From positions 428,033-492,032 of the forward strand of contig NZ_GL876935.1 in the NCBI RefSeq assembly GCF_000192575.1: a stretch of 64,000 nt of DNA, written 5' to 3'. The DNA is from Novosphingobium nitrogenifigens DSM 19370 (GTDB lineage Bacteria; Pseudomonadota; Alphaproteobacteria; Sphingomonadales; Sphingomonadaceae). The position numbers and the translations under genes are program-made. The notes beneath the pieces are model-generated. The model searched no databases, was not told the DNA's origin, and saw only the letters and a list, made by a program, of their open reading frames with translations. Below, piece by piece: positions 1 to 8,903 of this stretch; the first letter of the stretch is position 1; the number at the start of each line of letters is the position of its first letter.

Positions 1-240
1 CTAAGCTGACCTACCGAAGTGTCCGCCGGCTTGAATATAGGAGGAAGGGCTTAGCGACCCGACGAATGGCCGGTTCCAGCATAGGCGGACGTTCTCGTTT
101 GCAGCGCCGAACGTCATCTTTGTCCCAGTTCGCGTTTTTTCGGAGCAACGCAACCGAGGTCCAGCAACGACCGGCCATGCCCCGCTCTGGCATCGTGAGC
201 GTGAGCTATTGAGACGAAGGGTTCTGTTCAGAGGATTAGG
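1..240. other. Gene-free left edge
   Basis: I see no convincing gene here. A 60-codon minus-strand frame at 11-193 has no recognisable domain and an Arg/Pro-rich composition typical of a non-coding frame in GC-rich DNA. No RNA gene, terminator or clear promoter could be supported. Confidence 0.4.
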
Positions 241-588
241 CTAAGCGTCCTTTCCTGCATTCAGCCGATCGAGCCAGGCTTGTGCCTGCTTGGGTTCGCC
301 TACCGCATCCGACCTAACCGGCCCACGAGATGCGAGAAATTCCTGCTGAAGCTCGAAAGGAGGCATGAGGAGCTGCTCTCTCATTTCGTCGATCGCCTGA
401 CCGATTTCAGCCAAATTATCGATGATGGGAGCCACCGCTTTGCGCGACACCCGGTCCCCATTATGATCAAAGAGACCCCATTTGCCTGAGGCGGTAACGC
501 GCAAGGCATCAATCAGCGCCGCGGTATATTCCGTTTCAAGTTCTGCACGACGAACGTCGAGACGCTCCAACCTATCAGCCTTTGCCAT
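241..588 (-). CDS. Hypothetical protein, 115 aa
   Basis: Soluble, charged, probably helical protein of unknown role. I chose the ATG at 588 (reads MAKADRLERLDVRRAELE) because the preceding 12 codons, from 624, look non-coding. The N-terminal third is rich in Arg/Glu/Leu and could form a coiled coil; the middle carries a Gly-Lys-Trp-Gly-Leu-Phe-Asp stretch. There is no signal peptide, membrane segment or metal motif. It lies about 70 bp beyond the 3' end of the nitrate reductase gene, on the same strand, and may be read from that operon or be independent. I do not recognise the family. Confidence 0.5.
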   Translation of the reverse strand: MAKADRLERLDVRRAELETEYTAALIDALRVTASGKWGLFDHNGDRVSRKAVAPIIDNLAEIGQAIDEMREQLLMPPFELQQEFLASRGPVRSDAVGEPKQAQAWLDRLNAGKDA

Positions 589-657
589 ACCCCGATTGGT
601 ACATGGTTCCGCGGGTGTCTGCAATGTCGGCGGCTTTCGCCACCGGCCTGATCGGTC

Positions 658-3600
658 TCAATAGACGTCCCGGACGTACCGCTTGTCTTTTTGCATGGCG
701 GTCACAAAATCGCGGGCGGCGTCTTCGGTCATGTTGCCGTGGTCGGCGATGATGCGGTGGAGGGCGGTGTCGACGTCGCGGGCCATGCGGGAGGCGTCGC
801 CGCAGACGTAGAAGTGGGCGCCCTCGGCGAGCCAACGCCACAATTGGGCACCTTCCTCGATCATGCGGTGCTGGACGTAGACTTTCTGCGCCGTGTCGCG
901 AGAGAATGCGAGGCTCAGGCGATCGAGATGGCCGTCGCGGTGCCAGGCTTCGATTTCGTCGTGGTAATAGAAATCGCTGGCCGCGTGCTGTTCGCCAAAG
1001 AACAGCCAGTTGGCGCCACCGGCTCCTTGGGCCTGCCGGTCCTGCAGAAAGGCGCGGAAGGGGGCGATACCAGTGCCGGGGCCGACCATGATCGCGGGGC
1101 GATCCGTATCGGCGGGCGGGCGGAAATGGGGGGACGCCTGCAGGAAGATACGGCTTGCCTCTCCCCCGGCACGATCGGCGAGATAGCTCGAACAGACACC
1201 CTTGCGCAGGCGGCCTTCCTGCATCCAGCGCACGACCGAAACGGTCAGTTGCACTTCATCGGGACAGACGCGCGGACTGGACGAAATCGAATAGAGCCTC
1301 GGCTGCAAAGGCTTGAGCGCATCGACGAGATCCTGCCCCGACAAGACGAGCGGCGCGTGGTCGAGCACGTCGGGCACTTGCCGTCCGTAAGTCCAGTTTT
1401 CGCAATCGGCCTTGCGATCCTGGGCCAAAAGCGGCGCGAAGGGCGCGTCGGGACGGTGCTCGGCGACCATTTCGAGGAAGGATCGTGAGACGCGGGCAAT
1501 GTCGAGATGGCGGACGAGCGCTTCGTCGAGCGGCATTTCCCCTTGCCCCGGAACGACGACCGCCGCGTCGGGGGAAGCGCCGACCCGTGCGATCAGTTCG
1601 GCGGCAAGATCGGGGCAATTGCTCGGCCACACGCCCAGCGCATCGCCCGCCTCATAGGAAAAGTCGCTGTCGGCAAGATCGAAGCCGAACTGGCGGACTT
1701 CCTTTTGCGATCCGGCTCCGCTGAGCAGGCGATTGGTGACGAGCGCAGTCGAGAACGGCGTCTTTCGGCCGTATTTCGCTCCAGCGGGGGCCGCCTTGGC
1801 TTCTGCGACAACGGGCTCGGCCCCGGCAGGTGCCAGTGTTCCGGCCACCGCGTCGAGCCATGCCGCCGCCGCGTCTTCGTAGTCGGGCTCGCAATCAACC
1901 CGCGCGATGAGCCGCGTCCCGCCCAGTTCGGCAAGCCGGGCATCGAGCGCCTGCCCGAAGCCGCAGAAACGGTCGTAGCTCGAATCCCCGAAGGCCAGCA
2001 CGGCAAAAGCAAGATCAGGGCATTCCGGTGCGGTCGGGCTCGACAGTGCCTGCCAAAAGGTCGCGCCGTTGTCGGGCGGATCGCCGTCGCCAAACGTGCT
2101 GGCAAGGAACAGGGCCGGTCCGGCCAGATCGCCGGGCGTCACGTCATCCATCGGGCAAAGCCGCACCGCAAAGCCGCGCCGGGTCAATTCGGCGGCGCAG
2201 TGTTCGGCATAGCTTTCCGTCGTGCCGGTCTGCGAAGCCCAGATCACGCGGATTTCCGGGCCATGCGCCACTGTGCCGGGCATGGCCCGTGCGACCGGAA
2301 CCCGCGCCAGCATCCCCGCGAGCAGGCCGTTGACGTAATCGCGCCGTTCGCGGGCCAGCGGTGCATTGTCGGGCACGATCGGCATGGCATCGGCACAAGG
2401 CGCGGTGTCGAGCCGGAGCCCGGCGACGAACCCGGCGAGATATTGCTGTTCCTGTTCCGGGAATTCGGGCGGCCGCGAAGGCAGGCGCAGGAAACCGGCA
2501 AGGACATCGGCAATGTCGGGCATGGAGGCACTTTCCGGCAGGTGGGCAAGCGGCGCAGGAGCGGTGCCCGCAGTCTCGTCCTCGATCGGTCCGCCGACGC
2601 GCGTCAACGCAACGGCGGCGAACTTGAATTCAGGCTGCATCGATTGCGCGTCGATCGCATCGGACGTGACCGCGTTGATGCACAAGTCCTCTCCGAAGAC
2701 ATCGTTCCAGTGAAACGGCGCAAAGCAGGCGCCCGGCGCTACCCGGTCGGTCACGACGGCAGGCAGCACCGCTCGACCGCGCCGCGAGCGCACTTCGACG
2801 CGGTCGCGATCGGCAATCCCCAGTTCCTGTGCATCGTCGGGGTGCAGTTCGACGAAAGGACCGGGATTGAGCTTGTTGAGCGTGGGCACTTTTCCGGTCT
2901 TGGTCAGGGTGTGCCATTGATGCTGAAGACGCCCGGTGTTGAGCACCATCGGGAAATCCCCGTCGGGCATTTCGGCAGGCGCCATGTGCGGACGGGCCAG
3001 AAAGATCCCACGCCCCTGCGGGGTCGGGAATGCAACCGGCGGCACCGTTCCATCCTCGTCGCGGCGAAGCGTCTGACTGATCCCGTCGTTGAGATAACGG
3101 ATGGGATTGCGGTCGCTTTCCCCCTCGGGCGGGCAGGGCCATTGCAACGGCGTTTCGCGCAGGCGCTGGTGGCTGACTCCACGCACGTCATAACCGGTCG
3201 CGGGGTTCGAAAAGCGGCGGATCTCGTCAAAGACTTCGGCCGCGTTCGCGTACGTAAAGGCTTTGGCATAGCCCATGGCACAGGCGACGCGGGCGATGAT
3301 CTCCCAGTCGGCCATGGCTTCGCCCGGAGGCGCGACCGCCTGCCGTGCCAGCGTCATGTTGCGTTCGGAATTGATCATCACCCCGTCGGCCTCGGCCCAG
3401 AGCGCGCCGGGCAGGATGATGTCGGCAAACCGGTTGGTTTCGGTTTCGAGGAACGCGTCCTGGGTAATGACCAGCTCGGCCGCCTCGAGCCCGGCGATGA
3501 CTTTGGCGCGGTTGGAAACACTGGCAACCGGATTGGTACAAATGATCCAGCACGCCTTGATCTGTCCGGCGGCCATGTCGTCGAACATGGCAATCGTCCC

Positions 3601-4743
3601 TTGTCCGGCTTCCTTGCGCAAAGTGCCCGGCGCGATACCCCATTCGGCCTCGACAAAGGCGCGATCGGCCTCGCTCATCGTGCTGCGCTGTCCCGGCAGG
3701 CCCGGCCCCATATAGCCCATCTCACGCCCGCCCATCGCATTGGGCTGCCCGGTCAGGGAAAAGGGGCCGCTTCCCGGTTTCAGGATTGCGCCGGTCGCCA
3801 GATGCAGGTTGCAGATCGCATTGGTGTTCCAGGTGCCGTGAGTGCTCTGGTTGAGCCCCATGGTCCAGCAGCTCATCCACGCCCCGGCCGCGCCGATCCA
3901 TTGCGCTGCCTTGCGCAAGTCGTCGGGGGCAAGGCCTGTGATCCCGGCAACGGTATCCACGTCGTAATCGGCCAGGAACGCGGGCATCGCGTCCCATCCT
4001 TGAGTGTGGAGGTCGATGAAATCGCGATCGATCGCGTCGTTTTCGACCAGGAGGCGCAACAGGCCGTTGAGCAGCGCAAGATCGGTACCCGGGCGCACTT
4101 GCAGGAACAGGTCCGCCTTGTCCGCCGTCGCATTGCGGCGCGGATCAACGACGATCAGCTTTGCCCCCGCCTTCACCCGGTCCATCATCCGCAGGAACAG
4201 GATGGGATGGCAATCGGCCATGTTGGCGCCGATCACGAAGAAGAGGTCGGCCTTGTCGAAATCCTGATAGGAACCGGGCGGCGCATCCGCGCCCAGCGAC
4301 AGCTTGTACCCGGTCGCCGCGCTTGCCATGCACAGGCGCGAATTGCTTTCGATATTGTTGGTGCCGATGAAGCCCTTGCACAGCTTGTTGGCAAGGTATT
4401 GCGCCTCGATCGACATCTGGCCCGAGACATAGAACGATACGGCGTCCGGACCGTCGCGGTCGATGATCGTGCGCAACCCCTGCGCCGTGCGGGCAATCGC
4501 CTCGTCCATCGGCACCGCACCGTGGTCGCGGCCTTCGGAAAGGCGGACATAGGCGCGATCCGCGCGGCCCTCGGCAGTAACGGGCACATGGCACGAATTG
4601 CCCTTGGTGCACAGCCGCCCGAAATTGGCGGGGTGGCTCTTGTCCCCCGACACTTTGACGATGCGCCCTTCGGCAACGTCGAAAACGATGCCGCAGCCAA
4701 CGCCGCAATAGGGGCAGACGCTCTTTGCCTGCTTCGTGGTCAA
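658..4743 (-). CDS. nasA: Assimilatory nitrate reductase fused to a CysJ-like diflavin reductase
   Basis: Reduces nitrate to nitrite for assimilation, with electrons from NAD(P)H supplied in the same chain. The 1361-residue product begins with a [4Fe-4S] site (Cys10, Cys13, Cys17, Cys45), then molybdopterin-guanine-dinucleotide oxidoreductase and dinucleotide-binding domains to about residue 730. From about residue 830 there is a flavodoxin domain ([14 protein letters not shown]), then an FAD-binding domain with RLYSISSSP, and a C-terminal NADP-binding domain with [14 protein letters not shown] and the terminal VRDVY typical of CysJ/P450-reductase proteins. Plain NasA is 700-900 residues, so the fusion replaces a separate electron-donor subunit. 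The start is a TTG at 4743, 26 bp after cobA, preceded by GGGGG; no in-frame ATG fits. It is the last gene of nirB-nirD-cobA-nasA. Confidence 0.93.
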   Translation of the reverse strand: MTTKQAKSVCPYCGVGCGIVFDVAEGRIVKVSGDKSHPANFGRLCTKGNSCHVPVTAEGRADRAYVRLSEGRDHGAVPMDEAIARTAQGLRTIIDRDGPDAVSFYVSGQMSIEAQYLANKLCKGFIGTNNIESNSRLCMASAATGYKLSLGADAPPGSYQDFDKADLFFVIGANMADCHPILFLRMMDRVKAGAKLIVVDPRRNATADKADLFLQVRPGTDLALLNGLLRLLVENDAIDRDFIDLHTQGWDAMPAFLADYDVDTVAGITGLAPDDLRKAAQWIGAAGAWMSCWTMGLNQSTHGTWNTNAICNLHLATGAILKPGSGPFSLTGQPNAMGGREMGYMGPGLPGQRSTMSEADRAFVEAEWGIAPGTLRKEAGQGTIAMFDDMAAGQIKACWIICTNPVASVSNRAKVIAGLEAAELVITQDAFLETETNRFADIILPGALWAEADGVMINSERNMTLARQAVAPPGEAMADWEIIARVACAMGYAKAFTYANAAEVFDEIRRFSNPATGYDVRGVSHQRLRETPLQWPCPPEGESDRNPIRYLNDGISQTLRRDEDGTVPPVAFPTPQGRGIFLARPHMAPAEMPDGDFPMVLNTGRLQHQWHTLTKTGKVPTLNKLNPGPFVELHPDDAQELGIADRDRVEVRSRRGRAVLPAVVTDRVAPGACFAPFHWNDVFGEDLCINAVTSDAIDAQSMQPEFKFAAVALTRVGGPIEDETAGTAPAPLAHLPESASMPDIADVLAGFLRLPSRPPEFPEQEQQYLAGFVAGLRLDTAPCADAMPIVPDNAPLARERRDYVNGLLAGMLARVPVARAMPGTVAHGPEIRVIWASQTGTTESYAEHCAAELTRRGFAVRLCPMDDVTPGDLAGPALFLASTFGDGDPPDNGATFWQALSSPTAPECPDLAFAVLAFGDSSYDRFCGFGQALDARLAELGGTRLIARVDCEPDYEDAAAAWLDAVAGTLAPAGAEPVVAEAKAAPAGAKYGRKTPFSTALVTNRLLSGAGSQKEVRQFGFDLADSDFSYEAGDALGVWPSNCPDLAAELIARVGASPDAAVVVPGQGEMPLDEALVRHLDIARVSRSFLEMVAEHRPDAPFAPLLAQDRKADCENWTYGRQVPDVLDHAPLVLSGQDLVDALKPLQPRLYSISSSPRVCPDEVQLTVSVVRWMQEGRLRKGVCSSYLADRAGGEASRIFLQASPHFRPPADTDRPAIMVGPGTGIAPFRAFLQDRQAQGAGGANWLFFGEQHAASDFYYHDEIEAWHRDGHLDRLSLAFSRDTAQKVYVQHRMIEEGAQLWRWLAEGAHFYVCGDASRMARDVDTALHRIIADHGNMTEDAARDFVTAMQKDKRYVRDVY

Positions 4744-4769
4744 GGTATTGCCCCCGTGGAACGAAAGTC

Positions 4770-5567
4770 TCAGGCCTGCGTTTGCGATGCGACAACCGCG
4801 TGGTTGTCACCGCAACGGTTTCCCGCCAGCCGCGCCCCGGCAATCGGTGCCCCGATCAGGAGCAAGGCGGGACCATCCCCCAGCGCAGTGCGAGCGCCCA
4901 GTTCGAGCAAGTCGAGCCGCGTGGTGAAGACCCGTTCGTCGGGCAGGCTGGCATTTTCGACCATGGCGACGGGCGTTGCCGGATCGAGCCCCGCCCCCAT
5001 CAGGCCCCGCGCGATCGCCCCGGCAGCGGCCTTGCCCATATAGACGGCAAGGCTCGATCCCGGATCGGCGAGTGCAGCCCAGTCGAGTTCCAGGTCCTCG
5101 CCCGCCCGGGCATGGGCAGTGACGAAAGTCAGCCGCCGGGCCAGACCGCGCAAGGTCAGAGACGTGCCAAGGCTTGCCGCTGCCGCACTCGCCGCAGTGA
5201 TACCGGGGCAAATGGCGAAGGGCACGCCCGCATCGTGGCAAGCGGTCATTTCCTCGGCGCTGCGGCCGAAGATCGACGGATCGCCGCCTTTCAGTCGCAC
5301 GACGCGCAAGCCCGCCAAGGCAGCCTCGACGATCATCCGGTCGATCTCTTCCTGCGACTTCGAATGGCGACCCGACCGCTTGCCGACCGGAACCAGTTGC
5401 GCCTCTTCCCGGCAAAGCGCCAGTACGCCCGCCCCCACCAGTGCGTCGTGAAAGACCACATCGGCGCGCGCGATCAGGCGTTCGGCCTTGCGGGTGAGCA
5501 GGTCCGGATCACCCGGTCCTGCGCCCACCAGCCACACCATGCCACCCGGGAAGAGATCCTGCGCCAT
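4770..5567 (-). CDS. cobA: Uroporphyrinogen-III C-methyltransferase (SUMT)
   Basis: Uses two SAM to methylate uroporphyrinogen III at C2 and C7, giving precorrin-2, the branch point to siroheme and cobalamin. The 265-residue protein has the tetrapyrrole-methylase hallmarks: [15 protein letters not shown] at the N-terminus, [14 protein letters not shown] near residue 85 and a [11 protein letters not shown] loop near residue 120. It lacks the dehydrogenase/chelatase half of CysG. It is 3 bp from nirD, so it is translated with the nitrite reductase operon, where siroheme is needed. No other SUMT occurs in the two cobalamin operons downstream, so it probably feeds both pathways. Confidence 0.95.
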   Translation of the reverse strand: MAQDLFPGGMVWLVGAGPGDPDLLTRKAERLIARADVVFHDALVGAGVLALCREEAQLVPVGKRSGRHSKSQEEIDRMIVEAALAGLRVVRLKGGDPSIFGRSAEEMTACHDAGVPFAICPGITAASAAAASLGTSLTLRGLARRLTFVTAHARAGEDLELDWAALADPGSSLAVYMGKAAAGAIARGLMGAGLDPATPVAMVENASLPDERVFTTRLDLLELGARTALGDGPALLLIGAPIAGARLAGNRCGDNHAVVASQTQA

Positions 5568-5570
5568 GAC

Positions 5571-5918
5571 TTATGCTCCGACTTTGGCTGCCGCCAGCAG
5601 GACGTCGCGCTTCAAATAGAGGCGCCCGGATTCGACCCGCATCGGGATCACCGGAACGCAGCCCTTGTCATCGCCTTGCGCTTCGCCGGTCTTGAGGCTG
5701 ATGTTCCACGAATGCAGCGGGCAGGTCACGACCGACCCGTGCACGATCCCTTCGCTCAAGGGCCCATGCTTGTGCGGGCACTTGTTGACGAGAGCGTGGA
5801 ATTCGCCGTCAAGCGTGTGGAACACCGCGATTTCCTCGCCGCCCACCACCGGCATGGTGCGCGCGGTCCCCGGAGCGATCTGCCCCACCGGACCGATGTC
5901 GAGCCATTCTCCGATCAT
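5571..5918 (-). CDS. nirD: Nitrite reductase small subunit, Rieske type
   Basis: Small subunit of NAD(P)H-dependent assimilatory nitrite reductase. The 115-residue product carries a complete Rieske [2Fe-2S] ligand set, CPHKH and CPLHSW (Cys-x-His and Cys-x2-His, 16 residues apart); some NirD proteins such as that of E. coli lack these ligands. The ATG at 5918 shares its A with the TAA stop of nirB, which gives tight translational coupling. The downstream gene cobA follows after 3 bp. Confidence 0.93.
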   Translation of the reverse strand: MIGEWLDIGPVGQIAPGTARTMPVVGGEEIAVFHTLDGEFHALVNKCPHKHGPLSEGIVHGSVVTCPLHSWNISLKTGEAQGDDKGCVPVIPMRVESGRLYLKRDVLLAAAKVGA

Positions 5919-8416
5919 TATGCTTTCTCCGTGACGAGGGGGCGGAACTGGGCAAGAGGCTGGTGCAGTTCGGCAAACTTGCCCGCCGCACGTTCGGCCC
6001 AGGGATCCTTCTGGCTGTAAAGCTGCGAATGGTGGAAGCGCGCAGCAAGAGCGCCGATGGCGTCGGGCGTGCCGAACAGGGCCTGCTTCACATAATCGAG
6101 GCCGACGCGTTCGATCCACGGTGCGGTGCGTTCGAGATACCAGGCTTCTTCGCGATAGAGCTGGATGAAGGCCGCGCAAACCGCCAGCGCCTCGTGCTCG
6201 GTCTCGACCTTGCACAAGAGTTCGGTGGCGCGGACGTGAATGCCGCCATTGCCCCCGACATGCAGTTCATAGCCGCTGTCGACGCAGATCACGCCAAAGT
6301 CCTTGATCGTCGCTTCGGCGCAATTGCGCGGACAGCCCGAAACCGCGATCTTGAACTTGTGCGGCATCCAGCTGCCCCAGGTCATCTTTTCGATGGTGAT
6401 GCCAAGGCCGGTCGAATCCTGAGTACCGAAACGGCACCATTCCGACCCGACGCAAGTCTTTACCGTGCGCAACGACTTGCCATAGGCGTGGCCCGAAACC
6501 ATTCCTGCCGCGTTGAGATCACCCCAGATCGCGGGCAAGTCTTCCTTGCGAATGCCGAAAAGGTCGATGCGCTGACCGCCGGTCACCTTGACCATGCGCG
6601 CGCCGAATTTGTCCGCCGCATCAGCGATCGCGCGCAGTTCGTCAGGCGTCGTGACGCCGCCCCACATGCGCGGGACGACCGAATAAGTGCCGTCCTTCTG
6701 GATATTGGCGTGGAGGCGTTCGTTGACGAAACGGCTCTTCTGATCGTCCTCGTATTCGCCGGGCCAGGCGCAGAGCAGGTAATAGTTGAGCGCCGGACGG
6801 CACGAGGCACAGCCGTCGGGCGTCTTCCAGCCCAGTTCCTGCATGACCTGCGGAATGACTTTCAGTTTCCGCTCGACGATCAGGCGGCGAACGTCGGCAT
6901 GGGTGAAGCTGGTGCACTTGCACATCGTCTTCGGCCCGGATTCCATGTCGGCGCCCAAACGCAGACGCAGCAGGTTTTCCACCAGCGACGTGCACGAACC
7001 GCAGCTGGCCGAAGCCTTGCACTGCGACCGCACCGCGTCGAGGCTGTGCGCCCCGCTGTCGATGCACGAGACGACCTGTCCTTTGGAAACACCGTTGCAG
7101 CCGCAGATTTCCGCATCGTCCGAAAGCGCCGCGACCGCCGCGCAAGGATCGGTGTTGCCCCCGCCCATGGCAAAGGCCTGTCCCAGGATCAGCGTGTCGC
7201 GGATCGGGGAGATATCTTCGGCCTTCTTGAGGAGGTCGAAATACCACGAACCGTCAGCGGTATCGCCATAGAGCACCGCGCCGATGACGCAGTTGTCGCG
7301 GACCACGACCCGCTTGTAGATGCCACGCGCGGCGTCGCGCAGGACAATGTCCTCGCACCCTTCCCCGCCCGAGAAATCCCCGGCGGAAAAGAGATCGATG
7401 CCCGACACCTTGAGCTTGGTCGAGGTGACCGAACCCTGATAGCCCTCGCCCGGACGGCCCACCGCCGCATCGGCGAGCGAGCGTGCCATGTCCCAGAGCG
7501 GCGCGACCAGGCCATAGCACTGCCCACGATGTTCGACGCATTCGCCGACCGCCATGATCGCCGGGTCCGACGTGACCATGTGATCGTCGACCAGAACGCC
7601 ACGACCGACTTCGAGCCCTGCGCCGCGTGCCAGAGTCGTGCTCGGACGGATGCCGACGGCCATGACGACGATGTCGGCGGGCAGTTCGCGCCCATCCTTC
7701 AACCGGACGCCCGCGACATGACCCTGCTTGCCGACGATTTCGGCGGTATCGCCGCCGGTGATGATCGTCTGCCCGCGCCGTTCCAGTTCATCGCGAAGCA
7801 GCCAGCCCGCCGCTTCGTCGAGCTGACGCTCCATCAGAGTGGGCATGAGATGGATCACGGTGACCTGCATGCCGCGCAACGCCAGCCCGTGCGCGGCTTC
7901 CAGCCCGAGCAGCCCCCCGCCGATGACCACGGCCGATCCGCCGCGATCGGCGGCGGCCAGCATCTTGTCCACGTCGTCGAGATCGCGGAACGTCACCACT
8001 CCGGCCAGATCGTGGCCGGGGACCGGAATGATAAAGGGATCCGAGCCCGTCGCGATCAGCAGGCGATCATAGGCGACCACTTTGCCCGAACGCGAGACCA
8101 CGCGGCGGTCGGCGCGGTCGATATCGACCACCGGATCGCCGCTGATGAGTTCGATGCCGTTGTCGGCATACCAGGCCGCATCGTTGATGACGATGTCGTC
8201 GAACGACTTTTCGCCTGCCAGAACCGGCGACAGCATGATGCGGTTGTAATTGACGCGCGGCTCGCTGCCGAAAATGGTCACGTTGAAACGCGCCGGATCG
8301 CGGGCAAGGATTTCTTCGACGGCGCGGCATCCGGCCATGCCGTTGCCGATCACCACGAGCCGCTCGCGCCCCGTGGGCAGACCGTCGGCCGGTTCGTTGG
8401 AGCTGTGCGCGTTCAC
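5918..8416 (-). CDS. nirB: Nitrite reductase [NAD(P)H] large subunit
   Basis: Six-electron reduction of nitrite to ammonium using FAD, [4Fe-4S] and siroheme. Order of domains: pyridine-nucleotide-disulphide oxidoreductase with VIGNGMAGCRAVEE near residue 20, a BFD-like [2Fe-2S] segment with CGCNGVSKGQVV, then a sulfite/nitrite reductase ferredoxin fold with the siroheme/cluster ligands CVGSEWC (C-x5-C) and CPRNC (C-x3-C). I set the start at GTG 8416 (832 aa). A longer frame reaches ATG 8548, but those 44 codons run through the leader hairpins and terminator and are not conserved-looking. The GTG lies 32 bp after the terminator T-tract, as expected for antitermination control. Confidence 0.93.
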   Translation of the reverse strand: MNAHSSNEPADGLPTGRERLVVIGNGMAGCRAVEEILARDPARFNVTIFGSEPRVNYNRIMLSPVLAGEKSFDDIVINDAAWYADNGIELISGDPVVDIDRADRRVVSRSGKVVAYDRLLIATGSDPFIIPVPGHDLAGVVTFRDLDDVDKMLAAADRGGSAVVIGGGLLGLEAAHGLALRGMQVTVIHLMPTLMERQLDEAAGWLLRDELERRGQTIITGGDTAEIVGKQGHVAGVRLKDGRELPADIVVMAVGIRPSTTLARGAGLEVGRGVLVDDHMVTSDPAIMAVGECVEHRGQCYGLVAPLWDMARSLADAAVGRPGEGYQGSVTSTKLKVSGIDLFSAGDFSGGEGCEDIVLRDAARGIYKRVVVRDNCVIGAVLYGDTADGSWYFDLLKKAEDISPIRDTLILGQAFAMGGGNTDPCAAVAALSDDAEICGCNGVSKGQVVSCIDSGAHSLDAVRSQCKASASCGSCTSLVENLLRLRLGADMESGPKTMCKCTSFTHADVRRLIVERKLKVIPQVMQELGWKTPDGCASCRPALNYYLLCAWPGEYEDDQKSRFVNERLHANIQKDGTYSVVPRMWGGVTTPDELRAIADAADKFGARMVKVTGGQRIDLFGIRKEDLPAIWGDLNAAGMVSGHAYGKSLRTVKTCVGSEWCRFGTQDSTGLGITIEKMTWGSWMPHKFKIAVSGCPRNCAEATIKDFGVICVDSGYELHVGGNGGIHVRATELLCKVETEHEALAVCAAFIQLYREEAWYLERTAPWIERVGLDYVKQALFGTPDAIGALAARFHHSQLYSQKDPWAERAAGKFAELHQPLAQFRPLVTEKA

Positions 8417-8448
8417 TGTACCCTGTTCCCCAAGTCCGTCGCGCACAC

Positions 8449-8494
8449 AAAAAAGCCGCCTCAACGCATCCCCTTCGGGACTTGTCCAGGCGGC
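8449..8494 (-). terminator. Leader terminator before nirB
   Basis: Stem GCCGCCT (8494-8488) with AGGCGGC (8461-8455), closed by an inner CCC-GAA-GGGG hairpin, followed by six T (8454-8449). It ends 32 bp before the nirB GTG and overlaps the second ANTAR hairpin. Confidence 0.85.
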
Positions 8495-8570
8495 GCCATT
8501 GCCACGCGATGTGTTGAAAGCGGTTCGGAGATTGTTCCCGTCCACCATTGGACGATCCCGAAACCTTGTT
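8449..8570 (-). promoter_or_regulatory. NasT (ANTAR) antitermination leader of nirB
   Basis: Two short hairpins each display a hexaloop with A at position 1 and G at position 4, the signature bound by ANTAR proteins. P1 is CGTCC-AATGGT-GGACG (8554-8539) and P2 is GTGGC-AATGGC-GCCGC (8505-8490). The 3' arm of P2 is also the 5' arm of the following terminator, so forming P1/P2 and the terminator are mutually exclusive. This is the architecture established for NasT- and NasR-controlled nas leaders. NasT, encoded at 14762-15343, is the expected ligand. Start of the leader is approximate. Confidence 0.85.
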
Positions 8571-8575
8571 TCATG

Positions 8576-8605
8576 AGGATAAGCGATTCGCCCAGGTCAC
8601 CGCAA
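8576..8605 (-). promoter_or_regulatory. nirB: Candidate sigma-70 promoter of nirB leader
   Basis: Reads TTGCGG (8605-8600), an 18-bp spacer, and TATCCT (8581-8576) on the minus strand, which would start transcription just before the first ANTAR hairpin. Chosen by position and partial consensus only; a nitrogen-responsive activator site was not identified. Confidence 0.35.
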
Positions 8606-8634
8606 GTCTTTTTGTATGAATAGCCCCTGGTTTT

Positions 8635-8825
8635 CTAGGCGCCTTCCGCTTTCAAAATCTGCTGCCGTTCGAACTGGGCGGGCGACAGCATCCCGTTCCT
8701 GACGGGGGTGCGCACAGGGTTGTCATGGCAGGTGCCGCGCCGGCTCATCGAATGCTCAAGATTGCGAGCCTTGGTCCGAATGGATAAGCACCCGCTGCTT
8801 GGGCTTACGCCGCCAGACCGCCAAG
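8635..8825 (-). pseudogene. IS3-family transposase (OrfB) remnant
   Basis: Two short stretches match the C-terminal end of IS3-family integrase-type transposases. On the minus strand, LAVWRRKPKQRVLIHSDQG then a stop; in another frame EHSMSRRGTCHDNPV runs straight into RNGMLSPAQFERQQ and ends in TAG at 8635. Intact transposases have about 15 residues between the DQGSQ and LEHSMSRRG segments and about 40 between DNAV and NGMLSP, so at least two internal deletions have occurred. No terminal inverted repeats or target duplication could be found. It is inert and lies between the nirB promoter and the porin gene. Confidence 0.8.
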
Positions 8826-8849
8826 CGCACAGCACCAGAACGGATCGCA

Positions 8850-8875
8850 CCCGGCCCTCCATAAGGAAGGCCGGG
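8850..8875 (-). terminator. Hairpin after porin gene
   Basis: Inverted repeat CCGGCCCTCC (8851-8860) and GGAAGGCCGG (8865-8874) with an ATAA loop and one mismatch, about 30 bp beyond the porin stop codon. There is no T-run, so it may act as a transcript-stabilising hairpin or a weak terminator. Confidence 0.5.
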
Positions 8876-8903
8876 CACGGTTGCGACCCCGAAGGGAAAG
8901 GGA

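Noticed and set aside
11-193. 60-codon minus-strand frame at the left edge
   Set aside because: No domain, no ribosome-binding site, low-complexity Arg-rich composition.
1507-5043. 1178-codon plus-strand frame opposite nasA and cobA
   Set aside because: Shadow frame of well-supported minus-strand genes; no domain, typical GC-driven openness.
8417-8548. 44-codon N-terminal extension of nirB from ATG 8548
   Set aside because: The ATG lies in an ANTAR hairpin loop and the codons cross the leader terminator; NirB proteins begin close to the FAD-binding motif, which the GTG at 8416 provides.
5963-8623. 886-codon plus-strand frame opposite nirB
   Set aside because: Antisense to nirB and its leader; no domain or plausible initiation signals.
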